From the NCBI GenBank assembly GCA_037969175.1, contig JBBKWX010000052.1:1-13114 (forward strand): a stretch of 13,114 bases of DNA, in the 5' to 3' direction. The notes under the pieces are model-generated. The model ran no database searches. It saw only the letters and a program-made list of their open reading frames with translations, and was not told the DNA's origin. Each line of letters starts with the position of its first letter. The stretch's first letter is position 1. Source of the stretch: JBBKWX01 sp037969175. Its GTDB lineage: Bacteria > Bacteroidota > Bacteroidia > AKYH767-A > JBBKVM01. The position numbers and the translations under genes are program-made. Shown in pieces: positions 1 to 6,114 of this stretch.

Positions 1-13
1 ACAAAAAAGACTG

Positions 14-21
14 TATTTTTG
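14..21 (+). promoter_or_regulatory. Bacteroidota -7 promoter box for tRNA-Asp
   Basis: TATTTTTG matches the Bacteroidota primary sigma factor -7 consensus TAnnTTTG at every fixed position. It lies about 30 bp upstream of the tRNA 5' end. The partner -33 TTG element would fall before the window start, so it cannot be checked. Confidence 0.55.
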
Positions 22-51
22 CACCTCTCAAGAACGAAAGTTCAGAGAAAC

Positions 52-125
52 GGTTCGGTAGTTCAGTTGGTTAGAATACATGCCTGTCACGCATGGGGTC
101 GCGGGTTCGAGTCCCGTCCGGACCG
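52..125 (+). tRNA. tRNA-Asp (anticodon GUC)
   Basis: The sequence folds into a complete cloverleaf. The acceptor stem pairs GGTTCGG (52-58) with CCGGACC (118-124), including one G-U pair, with discriminator G125. The anticodon stem CATGC/GCATG encloses the loop CTGTCAC, with anticodon GTC at 86-88, so it reads aspartate codons. The T-arm carries the TTCGAGT loop. CCA is not encoded, as is usual in this phylum. The 3' half of the acceptor stem and the downstream terminator recur at 7709-7785, which suggests this gene served as an integration target. Confidence 0.96.
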
Positions 126-188
126 CAAATTAGGAAGCAGATCGCTTCCTTTTTTTGTGCCTAATAGTTTGTAAATGTGGATTTTAGA
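112..188 (+). repeat. Left direct repeat (attL-like): tRNA-Asp 3' end plus terminator
   Basis: This is the left copy of a 77-bp direct repeat, aligned without gaps to 7709-7785 with 7 mismatches. The longest identical runs are 119-142 (24 bp, crossing the tRNA 3' end) and 144-171 (28 bp, terminator and beyond). The repeat starts within the T-stem and ends about 30 bp after the terminator. Confidence 0.9.
133..156 (+). terminator. Rho-independent terminator of tRNA-Asp
   Basis: GGAAGC and GCTTCC form a 6-bp stem with a five-base loop, followed by seven T residues. It begins 8 bp after the tRNA 3' end. Confidence 0.85.
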
Positions 189-261
189 CTTAATTCGCAG
201 TTTTTCTTGTTTTTGACTATTAAGGTTGTGTTAAGGTTTAATAACCTCTCCTTCTCAAGCC

Positions 262-846
262 ATGAAAACATTCAAAGTTAATTTCAAGCTACAATATGTT
301 TCTAGTGTAACAAAACCTGTTCAGGTTATAATAAATCTTAACACTAAACATATGGGAAAGTAACTTACTGATGAGAAATCCACAGGTATGAACCTAGTTG
401 CGGGGGAATGGGATTCATAAAGGTAACTTCCTAAAAACACTGCCTTGGCAACAAAATTCATACGTTTGGAGGCATCAATTAATGAATGGTTAGATGAATT
501 GAAACCGGGCCAGGAAGAAGAGGATATGACAGATGAGCAGTTCGAACACAGGATTGTAAATCTCTATGAAAAAAAGTACTTCCATAAAATCTTAGAGGAG
601 AAAATTATAAGAGTTATTCAGGGCGAAGTGACTGGAAAAGATATAATCAGAAAGGAGTTAATAGATAATAATGAAATTCCATTTAAAGTTGTATTCCGGG
701 AAGTTAAAGACAGGCTTCTAGCATTAGATTATTCTATAGTCGATAAAACAGGAAGTGTAGTGGATACTGAACGGTTTTTTTCAAACATTCAATTAGCTAA
801 GGTAACTGTACAACTTTTAAATCGGTATGGATTTACATTTGTCTAA
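262..846 (+). pseudogene. Broken frame resembling N-terminus of a tyrosine integrase (Arm-DNA-binding type)
   Basis: One reading frame runs from ATG 262 to TAA 844-846, interrupted by UAA codons at 361, 418 and 424 without any frameshift. The first part is basic and beta-rich, then comes KSTG...GEWDS around 376-417. This resembles the STG...WD signature of the arm-DNA-binding domain of Bacteroidota tyrosine integrases (Arm-DNA-bind_5). A charged helical stretch and TGKDIIRKEL (about 634-663) would correspond to the end of that domain. No catalytic Arg/His/Arg/Tyr region follows. The open part could still be translated from TTG 445 (133 residues), because no in-frame ATG occurs until 526. Its place beside the tRNA end supports the integrase reading. 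The family assignment rests on short motifs and is tentative; it may instead be an unknown gene. Confidence 0.42.
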
Positions 847-1062
847 ACATGTAAAATATTTTTTTTTAACAATTTGTATTTCTTACGGCTCTGTTATAAC
901 CACATAATATACATCGTTTTAACTTTTCTTTGATTGATACTCATTTAATATGAATTCTATTCCATTGATAAAGTTGCTGTTTGTTTTATGGCTTTGTTTT
1001 TATTAAATTGTAATCATATAAAATTAATAATGCATATGACTTAACGATTTATAATCATTCTA

Positions 1063-1312
1063 ATGGTAATAAGTCTTTTTTCAACGTCCCACATTGCCTT
1101 CTCTAAAACTAACACACCATGTGGTCATAAAGTGATAAGTCACATCCTTTGCTTATGCGATTCATGACACATATGCTGATACGAAAGGAACAATACCAGA
1201 AGCTCACAATCCATCTTGTGGTAATTATACTTCCACCTCAACCCAAGAAGGCACTTGGTACGTTTTCATTACATCAGCATCCGGATCAGTAAATGCATCG
1301 ATAAGTAATTAA
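1063..1312 (+). pseudogene. Frameshifted remnant of a secreted surface protein (PPC-like domain)
   Basis: The first frame from ATG 1063 reads a hydrophobic, signal-peptide-like start, then SKTNTPCG, and ends at TGA 1165. A second frame, open from 1139 to TAA 1310-1312, continues with IPEAHNPSCGNY and GTWYVFITSASGSVNAS. The order TPC, then PxCGNY, then a WY(V)F segment with a short beta strand recalls the Ig-like or pre-peptidase domains of Bacteroidota secreted proteins. A +1 shift between about 1139 and 1165 joins the two frames. The remnant stops 3 bp before the next start codon. It probably makes no functional protein. Family recognition is by pattern only. Confidence 0.4.
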
Positions 1313-1315
1313 AAT

Positions 1316-1930
1316 ATGAAAGCAACCATATTATTAGGAACATTAAAAACAAGTGGAATATCAAATACTGAAGTATTGTGTGACTTTTTTTGCCACTTTT
1401 TGAAAAAGGAAAATATATCAAGTTCAATAATACGCTTAGTAGATCATACTATATTACCTGGAACATATTCCGACATGGGTAAAGGTGATGAGTGGCCGGC
1501 AATTCTTCAAACTCTAGAAGATTCTGATATCATTATTATTGCTACACCTATTTGGTGGAATAATATGTCTTCCGAAATTCAAAGAGTGATTGAACGATTA
1601 GATGAATTACATGATGAAATAATTTCCGGAGAGGAACCCCGGTTCATCGGTAAAGTTGGTGGAATAATTGTTACCGGCGATTCTGATGGTGCTCAAAGCA
1701 TTTTTTCTTCTATTGCCAATTTTTTCAGCTTTATTGGAATAACGGTACCTCCATTTGCTGCACTTACTGTACTTACCGAAAAGCATGCTAAAGGCAAGAG
1801 TCCTACAAGAAAAATGCTAACTGAATTCTATGAAAAATCATACAAAGATACTGCGGAGAAAATGGTTGAACAATTAGTTATCTATTCTAAATTTTTAAAT
1901 AGTGACAAAAAAGGAAAACGAGGCAGTTAG
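1316..1930 (+). CDS. Flavodoxin-like NAD(P)H-dependent FMN reductase/oxidoreductase
   Basis: The 204-residue protein fits the flavodoxin-fold NADPH-dependent FMN reductase family (FMN_red). Such enzymes use FMN to move electrons from NAD(P)H to quinones, nitro- or azo-compounds or flavins in the cytoplasm. An N-terminal beta strand (ATILLGTLKTSG, 3-14) leads into the phosphate-binding loop. DIIIIATPIWWNNMSSEIQR (71-90) is the second FMN-contacting loop typical of the family. GDSDGAQSI (121-129) is the third. The start at ATG 1316 lies 3 bp after the stop of the preceding remnant, and no Shine-Dalgarno site is seen. It is the first intact gene of the putative element, and an AT-rich hairpin follows it. 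The fold is well supported; the substrate is unknown. Confidence 0.82.
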   Translation: MKATILLGTLKTSGISNTEVLCDFFCHFLKKENISSSIIRLVDHTILPGTYSDMGKGDEWPAILQTLEDSDIIIIATPIWWNNMSSEIQRVIERLDELHDEIISGEEPRFIGKVGGIIVTGDSDGAQSIFSSIANFFSFIGITVPPFAALTVLTEKHAKGKSPTRKMLTEFYEKSYKDTAEKMVEQLVIYSKFLNSDKKGKRGS

Positions 1931-1999
1931 GATTTTACATAAAACAGATTCATTTTTTATTATTCCAATAAAAATTACATTGGATGTTACTATTTGTCG

Positions 2000-2028
2000 A
2001 ATTTTATTCTTGCAATAAAATTTATTTT
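2000..2028 (+). terminator. Weak AT-rich hairpin downstream of reductase gene
   Basis: AATTTTATT (2000-2008) pairs with AATAAAATT (2014-2022) over a 5-base loop and is followed by TATTTT. The stem is perfect but contains only A-T pairs, so termination would be weak. It lies about 70 bp after the reductase stop codon. Confidence 0.3.
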
Positions 2029-2068
2029 GGGAATAAAATAATCATTTAAACAGGCAATTTCAGAATGT

Positions 2069-2101
2069 TGTAAAATTTTTGCCGAATCATGTAACACTTT
2101 T
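2069..2101 (+). promoter_or_regulatory. Paired TGTAA motif, copy 1 (upstream of 2163 gene)
   Basis: TGTAAAATTTTT at 2069 and TGTAACACTTTT at 2090 start 21 bp apart. The same pair, with the same 21-bp offset, occurs at 4664-4696. Two helical turns between the half-motifs suggests a protein-binding site or a promoter recognised by an alternative sigma factor. The start codon of the next gene lies about 60 bp downstream. The function is inferred. Confidence 0.35.
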
Positions 2102-2162
2102 CTTTAAATAAGGATGCAATTTTATGCTTTGAAAATATTATTCATTTAAAAAAAGCATTAAA

Positions 2163-2438
2163 ATGACAAAAAATCCAAACGACCGTCGCGATCAGCAACC
2201 TGAGAGCAAGTCACAGCAAAGAGAAACAGACGAAAGAAAGAAAACTAAGGAAACGGATCCTAATAATCCAAAAGCTAAGGCGGGTAATCAACCCGGAACA
2301 GAGCAAGGAGACCGGAAGTCCACTACGAGAGGTGAATCTACTACCAATGTTAGGAACACCAACGAGGATGAGCAGAAAACAAGCGATAGAACAACTCGAA
2401 AAGCTGATAATCCTAACACCAATAAAGGAAATCGATAA
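2163..2438 (+). CDS. Small disordered hydrophilic protein, function unknown
   Basis: The 91-residue product is almost entirely polar and charged (Lys, Arg, Glu, Asp, Asn, Gln, Thr, Ser, Pro). It has no Cys, no Trp and no hydrophobic run, so it should be intrinsically disordered and soluble. Such composition resembles hydrophilin or stress-protectant proteins, but I recognise no family. The start ATG follows an A-rich stretch typical of translation starts in this phylum. It has its own upstream paired TGTAA motif and a strong terminator, so it is probably a single-gene transcript. Position among stress-type genes supports a protective role, by inference only. The opposite-strand frame over the same bases is a composition artefact. 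Confidence 0.6.
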   Translation: MTKNPNDRRDQQPESKSQQRETDERKKTKETDPNNPKAKAGNQPGTEQGDRKSTTRGESTTNVRNTNEDEQKTSDRTTRKADNPNTNKGNR

Positions 2439-2453
2439 TCTCAATTTCCTCAG

Positions 2454-2482
2454 GTCTTCCCTTTTTAGGGAAGACTTGTTTT
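2454..2482 (+). terminator. Rho-independent terminator after 2163-2438 gene
   Basis: GTCTTCCCT (2454-2462) pairs perfectly with AGGGAAGAC (2467-2475) over a TTTT loop, followed by TTGTTTT. It lies 16 bp after the stop codon. Confidence 0.85.
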
Positions 2483-2628
2483 AAATCATCACTGTCTTTT
2501 TAGAGGTAATTAATATAGACGGAAAACTAATTTGCATATGACATATCATTCAAAGAGAATTAATTCTATTGCATGTGCAGAAAGCAGATTAAAAAATATA
2601 TTTCCATACTACTTAATAAAAAACAGCA

Positions 2629-2802
2629 ATGATAAAATCAAATCTAATTTCTTCAATTTTAATACTATTCATTACTACAATGTTAAGTTCCTGTTCAATT
2701 GTAGAAGGAACTTTTAAGGCGGGTTAGGGGTTTGGTATTTTCATTGTTATCGGAATCAAACTGGCAATTGTTGTTGTAATAGGAAAAATTAATAAAAAGT
2801 AA
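2629..2802 (+). pseudogene. Small lipoprotein gene interrupted by an in-frame UAG
   Basis: From ATG 2629 the frame encodes a hydrophobic signal segment ending in a lipobox LSSC (residues 19-22), then SIVEGTFKAG and a UAG at 2725-2727. The same frame continues without a shift for 24 codons (GFGIFIVIGI..., a transmembrane helix) to TAA 2800-2802. The whole arrangement matches the short Bacteroidota lipoprotein/membrane peptide family with an SSCS(I/V)V..IFKAG.G.GIF layout, about 55 residues, which databases often misname phosphatidate cytidylyltransferase. A single base change would restore it. As it stands only the 32-residue front part is made, without the membrane helix, so I call it a pseudogene. 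A sequencing error is also possible. Confidence 0.6.
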
Positions 2803-2835
2803 AATTTTCAAAACATAATTAATAAAAAAAACAAG

Positions 2836-3309
2836 ATGAAAATTATAACTGTATTAGGTATCGCAATCCTCTTTTCTTTTGGCTCGTATGCGCAAACGGA
2901 TACGATCAACAGAAAGCATCATGATATGAACAAGGATCATATAAATCATGAAATGGATCAAAATAAAACTCATAATAACCCGGGAGATAAAAGCTTACAT
3001 CAGTCACACCCTGATGGTGTAATGATGCGGGCCGGAAAAATGATATTGGTAAAAGACGGGCATATGAAAATGTTGGATCATATAGTGGTTATGACCAATG
3101 GTACGAAAGTAATGAACAATGGCGAATATGTTAAAAAAGATGGCACAAAAGTAATATTCAAGGAAGGAGAGCATATGGATATGTCAGGTAAAATTAAACA
3201 GATGAAAAATTTAAATAATCCTGATGATAAAAGCAACATAAATTCGGATAAGGATAAAATGTATCTCGTACCAGACAGTACATTGAAAGACAATAAATAC
3301 AAAGAATAA
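2836..3309 (+). CDS. Periplasmic His/Met-rich DUF6799-like protein
   Basis: The 157-residue product starts with a Sec signal peptide (about 1-19, cleavage after SYA). A His-rich linker follows (His 28, 29, 35, 38, 46, 55, 58). A domain at about 59-120 is built from short DG-containing beta repeats (DGVMMRAGKMILVKDGHMKM, then NGTKV and DGTKV units). This repeat pattern is that of DUF6799, known mostly from Bacteroidota exported proteins and of unknown function. The protein holds 10 His and 14 Met, including GEHMDMSGK at 111-119. That is suggestive of copper or other soft-metal binding in the periplasm. The start lies 33 bp after the broken lipoprotein gene. Family recognition is fairly good; metal binding is inference. 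Confidence 0.7.
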   Translation: MKIITVLGIAILFSFGSYAQTDTINRKHHDMNKDHINHEMDQNKTHNNPGDKSLHQSHPDGVMMRAGKMILVKDGHMKMLDHIVVMTNGTKVMNNGEYVKKDGTKVIFKEGEHMDMSGKIKQMKNLNNPDDKSNINSDKDKMYLVPDSTLKDNKYKE

Positions 3310-3363
3310 ATATTACAATAGACTACAATAATATTTTTTTTCACAATTTAAACTAAACTCAAA

Positions 3364-3918
3364 ATGGAAAGCAATCAAAATGAAATGGGGAAAATCAGAG
3401 GAACAGACCCTACTACGTTAACCGGCATGTTTCGCGATCGAGAGAGTACCGAAAATGCTTATAAAGCAATACATGAAAGAGGCTACACCAAAGATGATGT
3501 AGATCTAATAATGACAGATGAAACACGAAATAAACATTTTTCAGGTGCTATAAAAGAAACTGAAATTGGAACCAAAGCAGCCGAAGGTGCCGGTAAAGGT
3601 TCAGCAATTGGCGGCACTGTAGGTGCCATAGCAGGAGTTGCCCTGGCACTTGGAACTAGCTTGGTTATTCCTGGTCTGGGCATTGTAGTAGCCGGTCCTA
3701 TTGCTGCAGGCTTAGCAGGTGCTGGAGCTGGTGGAATCACGGGCGGAGTAATAGGAGCACTTGTTGGTTCAGGAATCCCTGAGGCGCGTGCTAAACTATA
3801 TGAATCAGGCATCAAGAAAGGGCATATTGTCATGGCTGTTCGTCCTAAAAATGATGCCGATGCTGATTATTTTGAAACAAACTGGCGCAATAATAAAGCT
3901 GAAGATATTTATAGGTAA
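3364..3918 (+). CDS. General stress protein 17M-like membrane protein
   Basis: The 184-residue protein has three parts. Residues 18-60 (GMFRDRESTENAYKAI..GY..DDVDLIMTDET) look like the first half of the general stress protein 17M (YflT) fold. Residues 78-137 are a Gly/Ala-rich hydrophobic stretch with glycine-zipper spacing that could form a membrane hairpin. Residues 138-161 (PEARAKLYESGIKKGHIVMAVRP) complete the fold. The split domain around a glycine-zipper hairpin is common in Bacteroidota stress-regulated loci. The role is probably envelope stress protection, but no activity is known. It is followed by a strong palindromic terminator, so it likely ends a transcript. A short + strand frame over its 3' part and a - strand frame over its middle are shadows. 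Confidence 0.72.
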   Translation: MESNQNEMGKIRGTDPTTLTGMFRDRESTENAYKAIHERGYTKDDVDLIMTDETRNKHFSGAIKETEIGTKAAEGAGKGSAIGGTVGAIAGVALALGTSLVIPGLGIVVAGPIAAGLAGAGAGGITGGVIGALVGSGIPEARAKLYESGIKKGHIVMAVRPKNDADADYFETNWRNNKAEDIYR

Positions 3919-3934
3919 AATTTTCTTTTTGGTT

Positions 3935-3967
3935 AAAGCGGATTGACAAATTTGTCAATCCGCTTTT
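3935..3967 (+). terminator. Perfect 32-bp palindrome, terminator hairpin
   Basis: AAAGCGGATTGACAAA (3935-3950) is followed directly by its exact reverse complement (3951-3966), then one more T and TGAA. As RNA it forms a long hairpin with a U-rich 3' arm, 16 bp after the stop of the general-stress-like gene. Symmetry means it could also stop transcription from the other strand. Confidence 0.8.
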
Positions 3968-3995
3968 GAAGCCCTTATTTAAACAAAAAATTCGC

Positions 3996-4319
3996 ATGAA
4001 CACGAACAAGGTAATATTGGGAACTATTTCGGGATTCGTCATTGGAGCCATCGCCGGTATTGTGTTTGCACCGAAAAAAGGATCTGCAACACGAAAACAA
4101 CTGTTATTTAAAGGAAGGGATTTTGTAGAAAGGTTGAAGTTAACATTTGGAGATCTATTTATCGTAATATCAGATGAATTTGAAACTCATCAAAAAGAGG
4201 ATTTTGGATTTGCAGATAAAGCAAGCAATAAATTTAAAGAAGTAAAAAAAGATTTAAAATACGCCGCAGCTAACTTCAAAGATGATGGTGCAGCAGACAT
4301 TACACATACACCCTTATAG
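3996..4319 (+). CDS. YtxH domain protein (copy 1)
   Basis: The 107-residue protein opens with MNTNKVILGTISG, a glycine-rich transmembrane helix (about 5-23) and then FAPKKGSATRKQL. This is the YtxH pattern, in which a membrane anchor ends in an AP..G..TR motif and leads into an amphipathic, coiled-coil-like cytoplasmic tail. ATG 3996 was chosen because it matches the start of the paralogue at 6930; the in-frame TTG at 3966 lies inside the terminator palindrome. Tail residues diverge strongly from the paralogue, including extra hydrophobics (GDLFIVISDEFETH). YtxH proteins are stress-induced in other bacteria, but their biochemical role is not known. Confidence 0.78.
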   Translation: MNTNKVILGTISGFVIGAIAGIVFAPKKGSATRKQLLFKGRDFVERLKLTFGDLFIVISDEFETHQKEDFGFADKASNKFKEVKKDLKYAAANFKDDGAADITHTPL

Positions 4320-4477
4320 TCAAATTTCAGCAATTCTTCTTTAAGGCATCAGCGGTAAATGTTGGTATAACATAGCACCAACGGGTCAATGAAGCATGTT
4401 GGTTATTATGTTTTTGAAATGTTAACAGGAAAATACATGCACCATGTAATCCTGAAAATTAAAAAAAATAAATCATT

Positions 4478-4622
4478 GTTTAGCGGAGTTTCTTTCCGAT
4501 TTGTCAGGCTGGCACAGCGGTCACGGGAAACATGGAAATTTCCCAGCCTTCTTTCCATGACCAACGAAGAGGTAGGCGAGTCTCTTAGCCGTTAATCGGG
4601 GTTAAAAAGAACTCCGCTGAAC
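4478..4622. repeat. 145-bp structured element bounded by inverted repeats
   Basis: The ends are GTTTAGCGGAGTT (4478-4490) and, on the other strand, GTTCAGCGGAGTT (4610-4622). The similarity extends inward through CTTT and CCGATT. The inside contains further pairs: AGGCTGG with CCAGCCT, GGGAAA with TTTCCC, CATGGAAA with TTTCCATG and GGTCA with TGACC. The segment is visibly richer in G and C than its surroundings. A 68-codon frame from ATG 4389 runs through it, but its codons follow the repeat rather than any family I know. It could be a small MITE-like element or a structured RNA. No target-site duplication is evident. Confidence 0.5.
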
Positions 4623-4663
4623 ATAATTTTGACTCCACTTAGTGTATTTAAACAACATAATGA

Positions 4664-4696
4664 TGTAATTTTTCTTCAAAATTGTGTAACACTTTT
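4664..4696 (+). promoter_or_regulatory. Paired TGTAA motif, copy 2
   Basis: TGTAATTTTT at 4664 and TGTAACACTTTT at 4685 again start 21 bp apart, matching the pair at 2069-2101. It is the only promoter-like signal I see upstream of the 5069-5727 gene pair, though that start is about 370 bp away. The fragment at 4737 begins 40 bp downstream. Confidence 0.35.
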
Positions 4697-4736
4697 TGCA
4701 ACAGTTGAGCACAACTTTGTTTGGTGATTAAACTGA

Positions 4737-4916
4737 ACGAAAAATCAAGAAAATGTCACCGAAAATAAAAAACCAATAGAAATAATCAGCTTGACATCAA
4801 GTTATCCTAAAATTAGTAAAAGCGAAAATAACAACTTACAAAGTGCACTTCATTTAAAGATCAAACGAGCACAATGGTTAAATGAGTCAAAATATAAGCA
4901 TCGAATGATTTTATAA
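4737..4916 (+). pseudogene. Possible gene remnant lacking a start codon
   Basis: A 59-codon frame opens after the TGA at 4734-4736 and runs to TAA 4914-4916. Its translation looks protein-like (IEIISLTSSYPK near the start, KIKRAQWLNESKYKHRM near the end), with normal use of Trp, Tyr and charged residues. There is no ATG, GTG or TTG in a sensible early position. I do not recognise a family. The rest of the 4623-5068 gap shows only the paired TGTAA motif and A-rich sequence. Confidence 0.22.
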
Positions 4917-5068
4917 AAAAAGAAGAAAAAGAATCACGTATCAAACATTCAAAGAAAATAAAGCATAGATCAAATTTGTAAAAAAGGATTCTTTCATGCA
5001 ATCAAGATAAAGCACAATTAGTGCAGATCCTTAATGCCAATGCCGTATACAGGCAAACCGAACAAAAA

Positions 5069-5362
5069 ATGACTGCAAAAACACATCAAATGAAAACAAA
5101 ACATATTATCGTTGTTGCATTTACAGCAATTACGATTGCATTGATCAGCAATTTTAATTTAAACGGAAAAGCAATAGCCAAGGCATCATTAGCAACTAAA
5201 ACTAACGTGTCGGATACTGAAATGTCAGGTTGGTCGGAGGCTTCTAAAATGGGAGTAAGGGATATGAAAAAACAATATGGAGATCCAAAAGCTGCAACGG
5301 AAGACATGATGAAAGCGAAAAAGATGAATGAAATGATAGAGAAAGAAAAAGGAAACAAATAA
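5069..5362 (+). CDS. Small exported or membrane-anchored protein, unknown family
   Basis: From ATG 5069 the product has 97 residues; ATG 5090 would give 90. Starting upstream at GTG 5021 would add a polar leader before the hydrophobic segment, so it is less likely. Residues 11-26 (IIVVAFTAITIALISN) form a single hydrophobic segment preceded by KTKH, consistent with a signal peptide or anchor. A lysine- and methionine-rich tail follows, with MSGWSEASKMGVRDMKKQYG and MMKAKKMNEMIEKEKG. The next gene, for a Cys-rich copper-protein relative, begins 38 bp downstream, so the two are probably cotranscribed. The many Met residues would suit metal contact, but this is a guess; no family is recognised. 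Confidence 0.6.
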   Translation: MTAKTHQMKTKHIIVVAFTAITIALISNFNLNGKAIAKASLATKTNVSDTEMSGWSEASKMGVRDMKKQYGDPKAATEDMMKAKKMNEMIEKEKGNK

Positions 5363-5400
5363 TACTAACTCAATTTAAAACGATTTTAATAACAAAAAAT

Positions 5401-5727
5401 ATGAATGAATCAACTGAATTGCTAGATAGCTGCATTGAAACTTGTATCCAATGCGCTGATGAATGTACTGATTGTGCAGACGAACATAATGGCAACCCAG
5501 GAATGGAAACCTGTGTTAACTTATGCAACGAATGTGCTGACATATGTTACCGGTGTGCTGATGAATGGGAGGAAGATGCCACAAGTAAAATTGAAACCAT
5601 GAAAGCATGTATTGACGCTTGTAATTCTTGCGCAGACGAATGCGAAAAGCATGATGACTCACTATGCAAAAATTGTGCTGAAATATGCCGCGAATGTGCT
5701 GAAAAGTGTGAAAAACTAATAAACTAA
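5401..5727 (+). CDS. Cys-rich four-helix-bundle copper-binding protein (DUF326/Csp-like)
   Basis: The 108-residue protein carries 19 cysteines in four clusters with CxxxC and CxxC spacing: Cys 11, 15, 18, 22, 25; 38, 42, 45, 49, 52; 70, 74, 77, 81; and 89, 92, 96, 99, 103. Each cluster lies on a predicted helix with CADEC-type repeats. This is the layout of the DUF326 family and of the copper storage proteins (Csp), which hold many Cu(I) ions inside a four-helix bundle. It has no signal peptide, so a cytosolic form resembling Csp3 is expected. It shares a probable transcript with the upstream small exported protein and ends at a strong terminator. The family is clear; copper storage here is inferred from family members. 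Confidence 0.87.
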   Translation: MNESTELLDSCIETCIQCADECTDCADEHNGNPGMETCVNLCNECADICYRCADEWEEDATSKIETMKACIDACNSCADECEKHDDSLCKNCAEICRECAEKCEKLIN

Positions 5728-5747
5728 TACCCAATCAAACAATTGGA

Positions 5748-5789
5748 CAACCCGAAGAAAAAGCAATTAAATTTCTTCGGGTTGCTTTT
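5748..5789 (+). terminator. Rho-independent terminator after Cys-rich protein gene
   Basis: CAACCCGAAGAAA (5748-5760) pairs perfectly with TTTCTTCGGGTTG (5772-5784) over an 11-base loop and is followed by CTTTT. It lies 20 bp after the stop codon. Confidence 0.88.
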
Positions 5790-6114
5790 CCCAACTTTAA
5801 TTAATTATGGATATGAAAATTAAGAACACTATAAATCAAATAATAAAAGATCAAACAATTACTACAAATAAAATATTAATCCACAAATCAAAAAAAGTTT
5901 ATGACAACACCGGTAATGGCATCAGAACCAGAAGATACGAAGACGGAATTTCAGTCTATTGAAATTCTTCTCCAGAACTATGCGGTATAGGTAATTAACA
6001 TTGACAATTTTAACACAATAACCATTGTGCTGAACTCGAGAACATTGCTCCACCGGTCAAATATATTCCGATAGAATTACAATCTGATTTATAACTATAT
6101 AAAAAAAAGCTACT
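5790..6114. other. Intergenic stretch with two tiny open frames
   Basis: This 325-bp gap precedes the DUF892 gene. It contains a 51-codon frame from ATG 5807 to TGA 5960-5962 and an overlapping 29-codon frame from ATG 5901 to TAG 5988-5990. The second begins after an A-rich stretch suited to translation in this phylum and reads MTTPVMASEPEDTKTEF. Neither resembles a family I know. No convincing promoter box of the TAnnTTTG type was found. Confidence 0.3.

Noticed and set aside
314..327. AACCTG-TT-CAGGTT palindrome as an operator
   Set aside because: It lies within the integrase-like frame, is only 14 bp, and has no clear promoter beside it. A single small palindrome is expected by chance at this length in several kilobases of related composition.
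2211..2444. Minus-strand open frame over the disordered-protein gene
   Set aside because: It mirrors the low-complexity plus-strand gene. The plus frame has a promoter-like motif, A-rich start context and terminator, whereas the reverse frame would have to cross that terminator region.
2532..2717. 61-codon plus-strand frame from ATG 2532
   Set aside because: It overlaps the lipoprotein remnant in another frame, and its translation shows no family, signal or sensible composition.
3483..3833. Minus-strand frame of 116 codons rich in Pro and Ala
   Set aside because: It is the reverse shadow of the Gly/Ala-rich segment of the general-stress-like gene.
3966..3995. Upstream TTG start extending the first YtxH protein
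   Set aside because: The TTG lies at the terminator palindrome. ATG 3996 matches the paralogue's N-terminus exactly.
4389..4595. 68-codon frame from ATG 4389
   Set aside because: More than half lies in the inverted-repeat element at 4478-4622, and the rest matches nothing. The RNA or repeat reading explains the sequence better.
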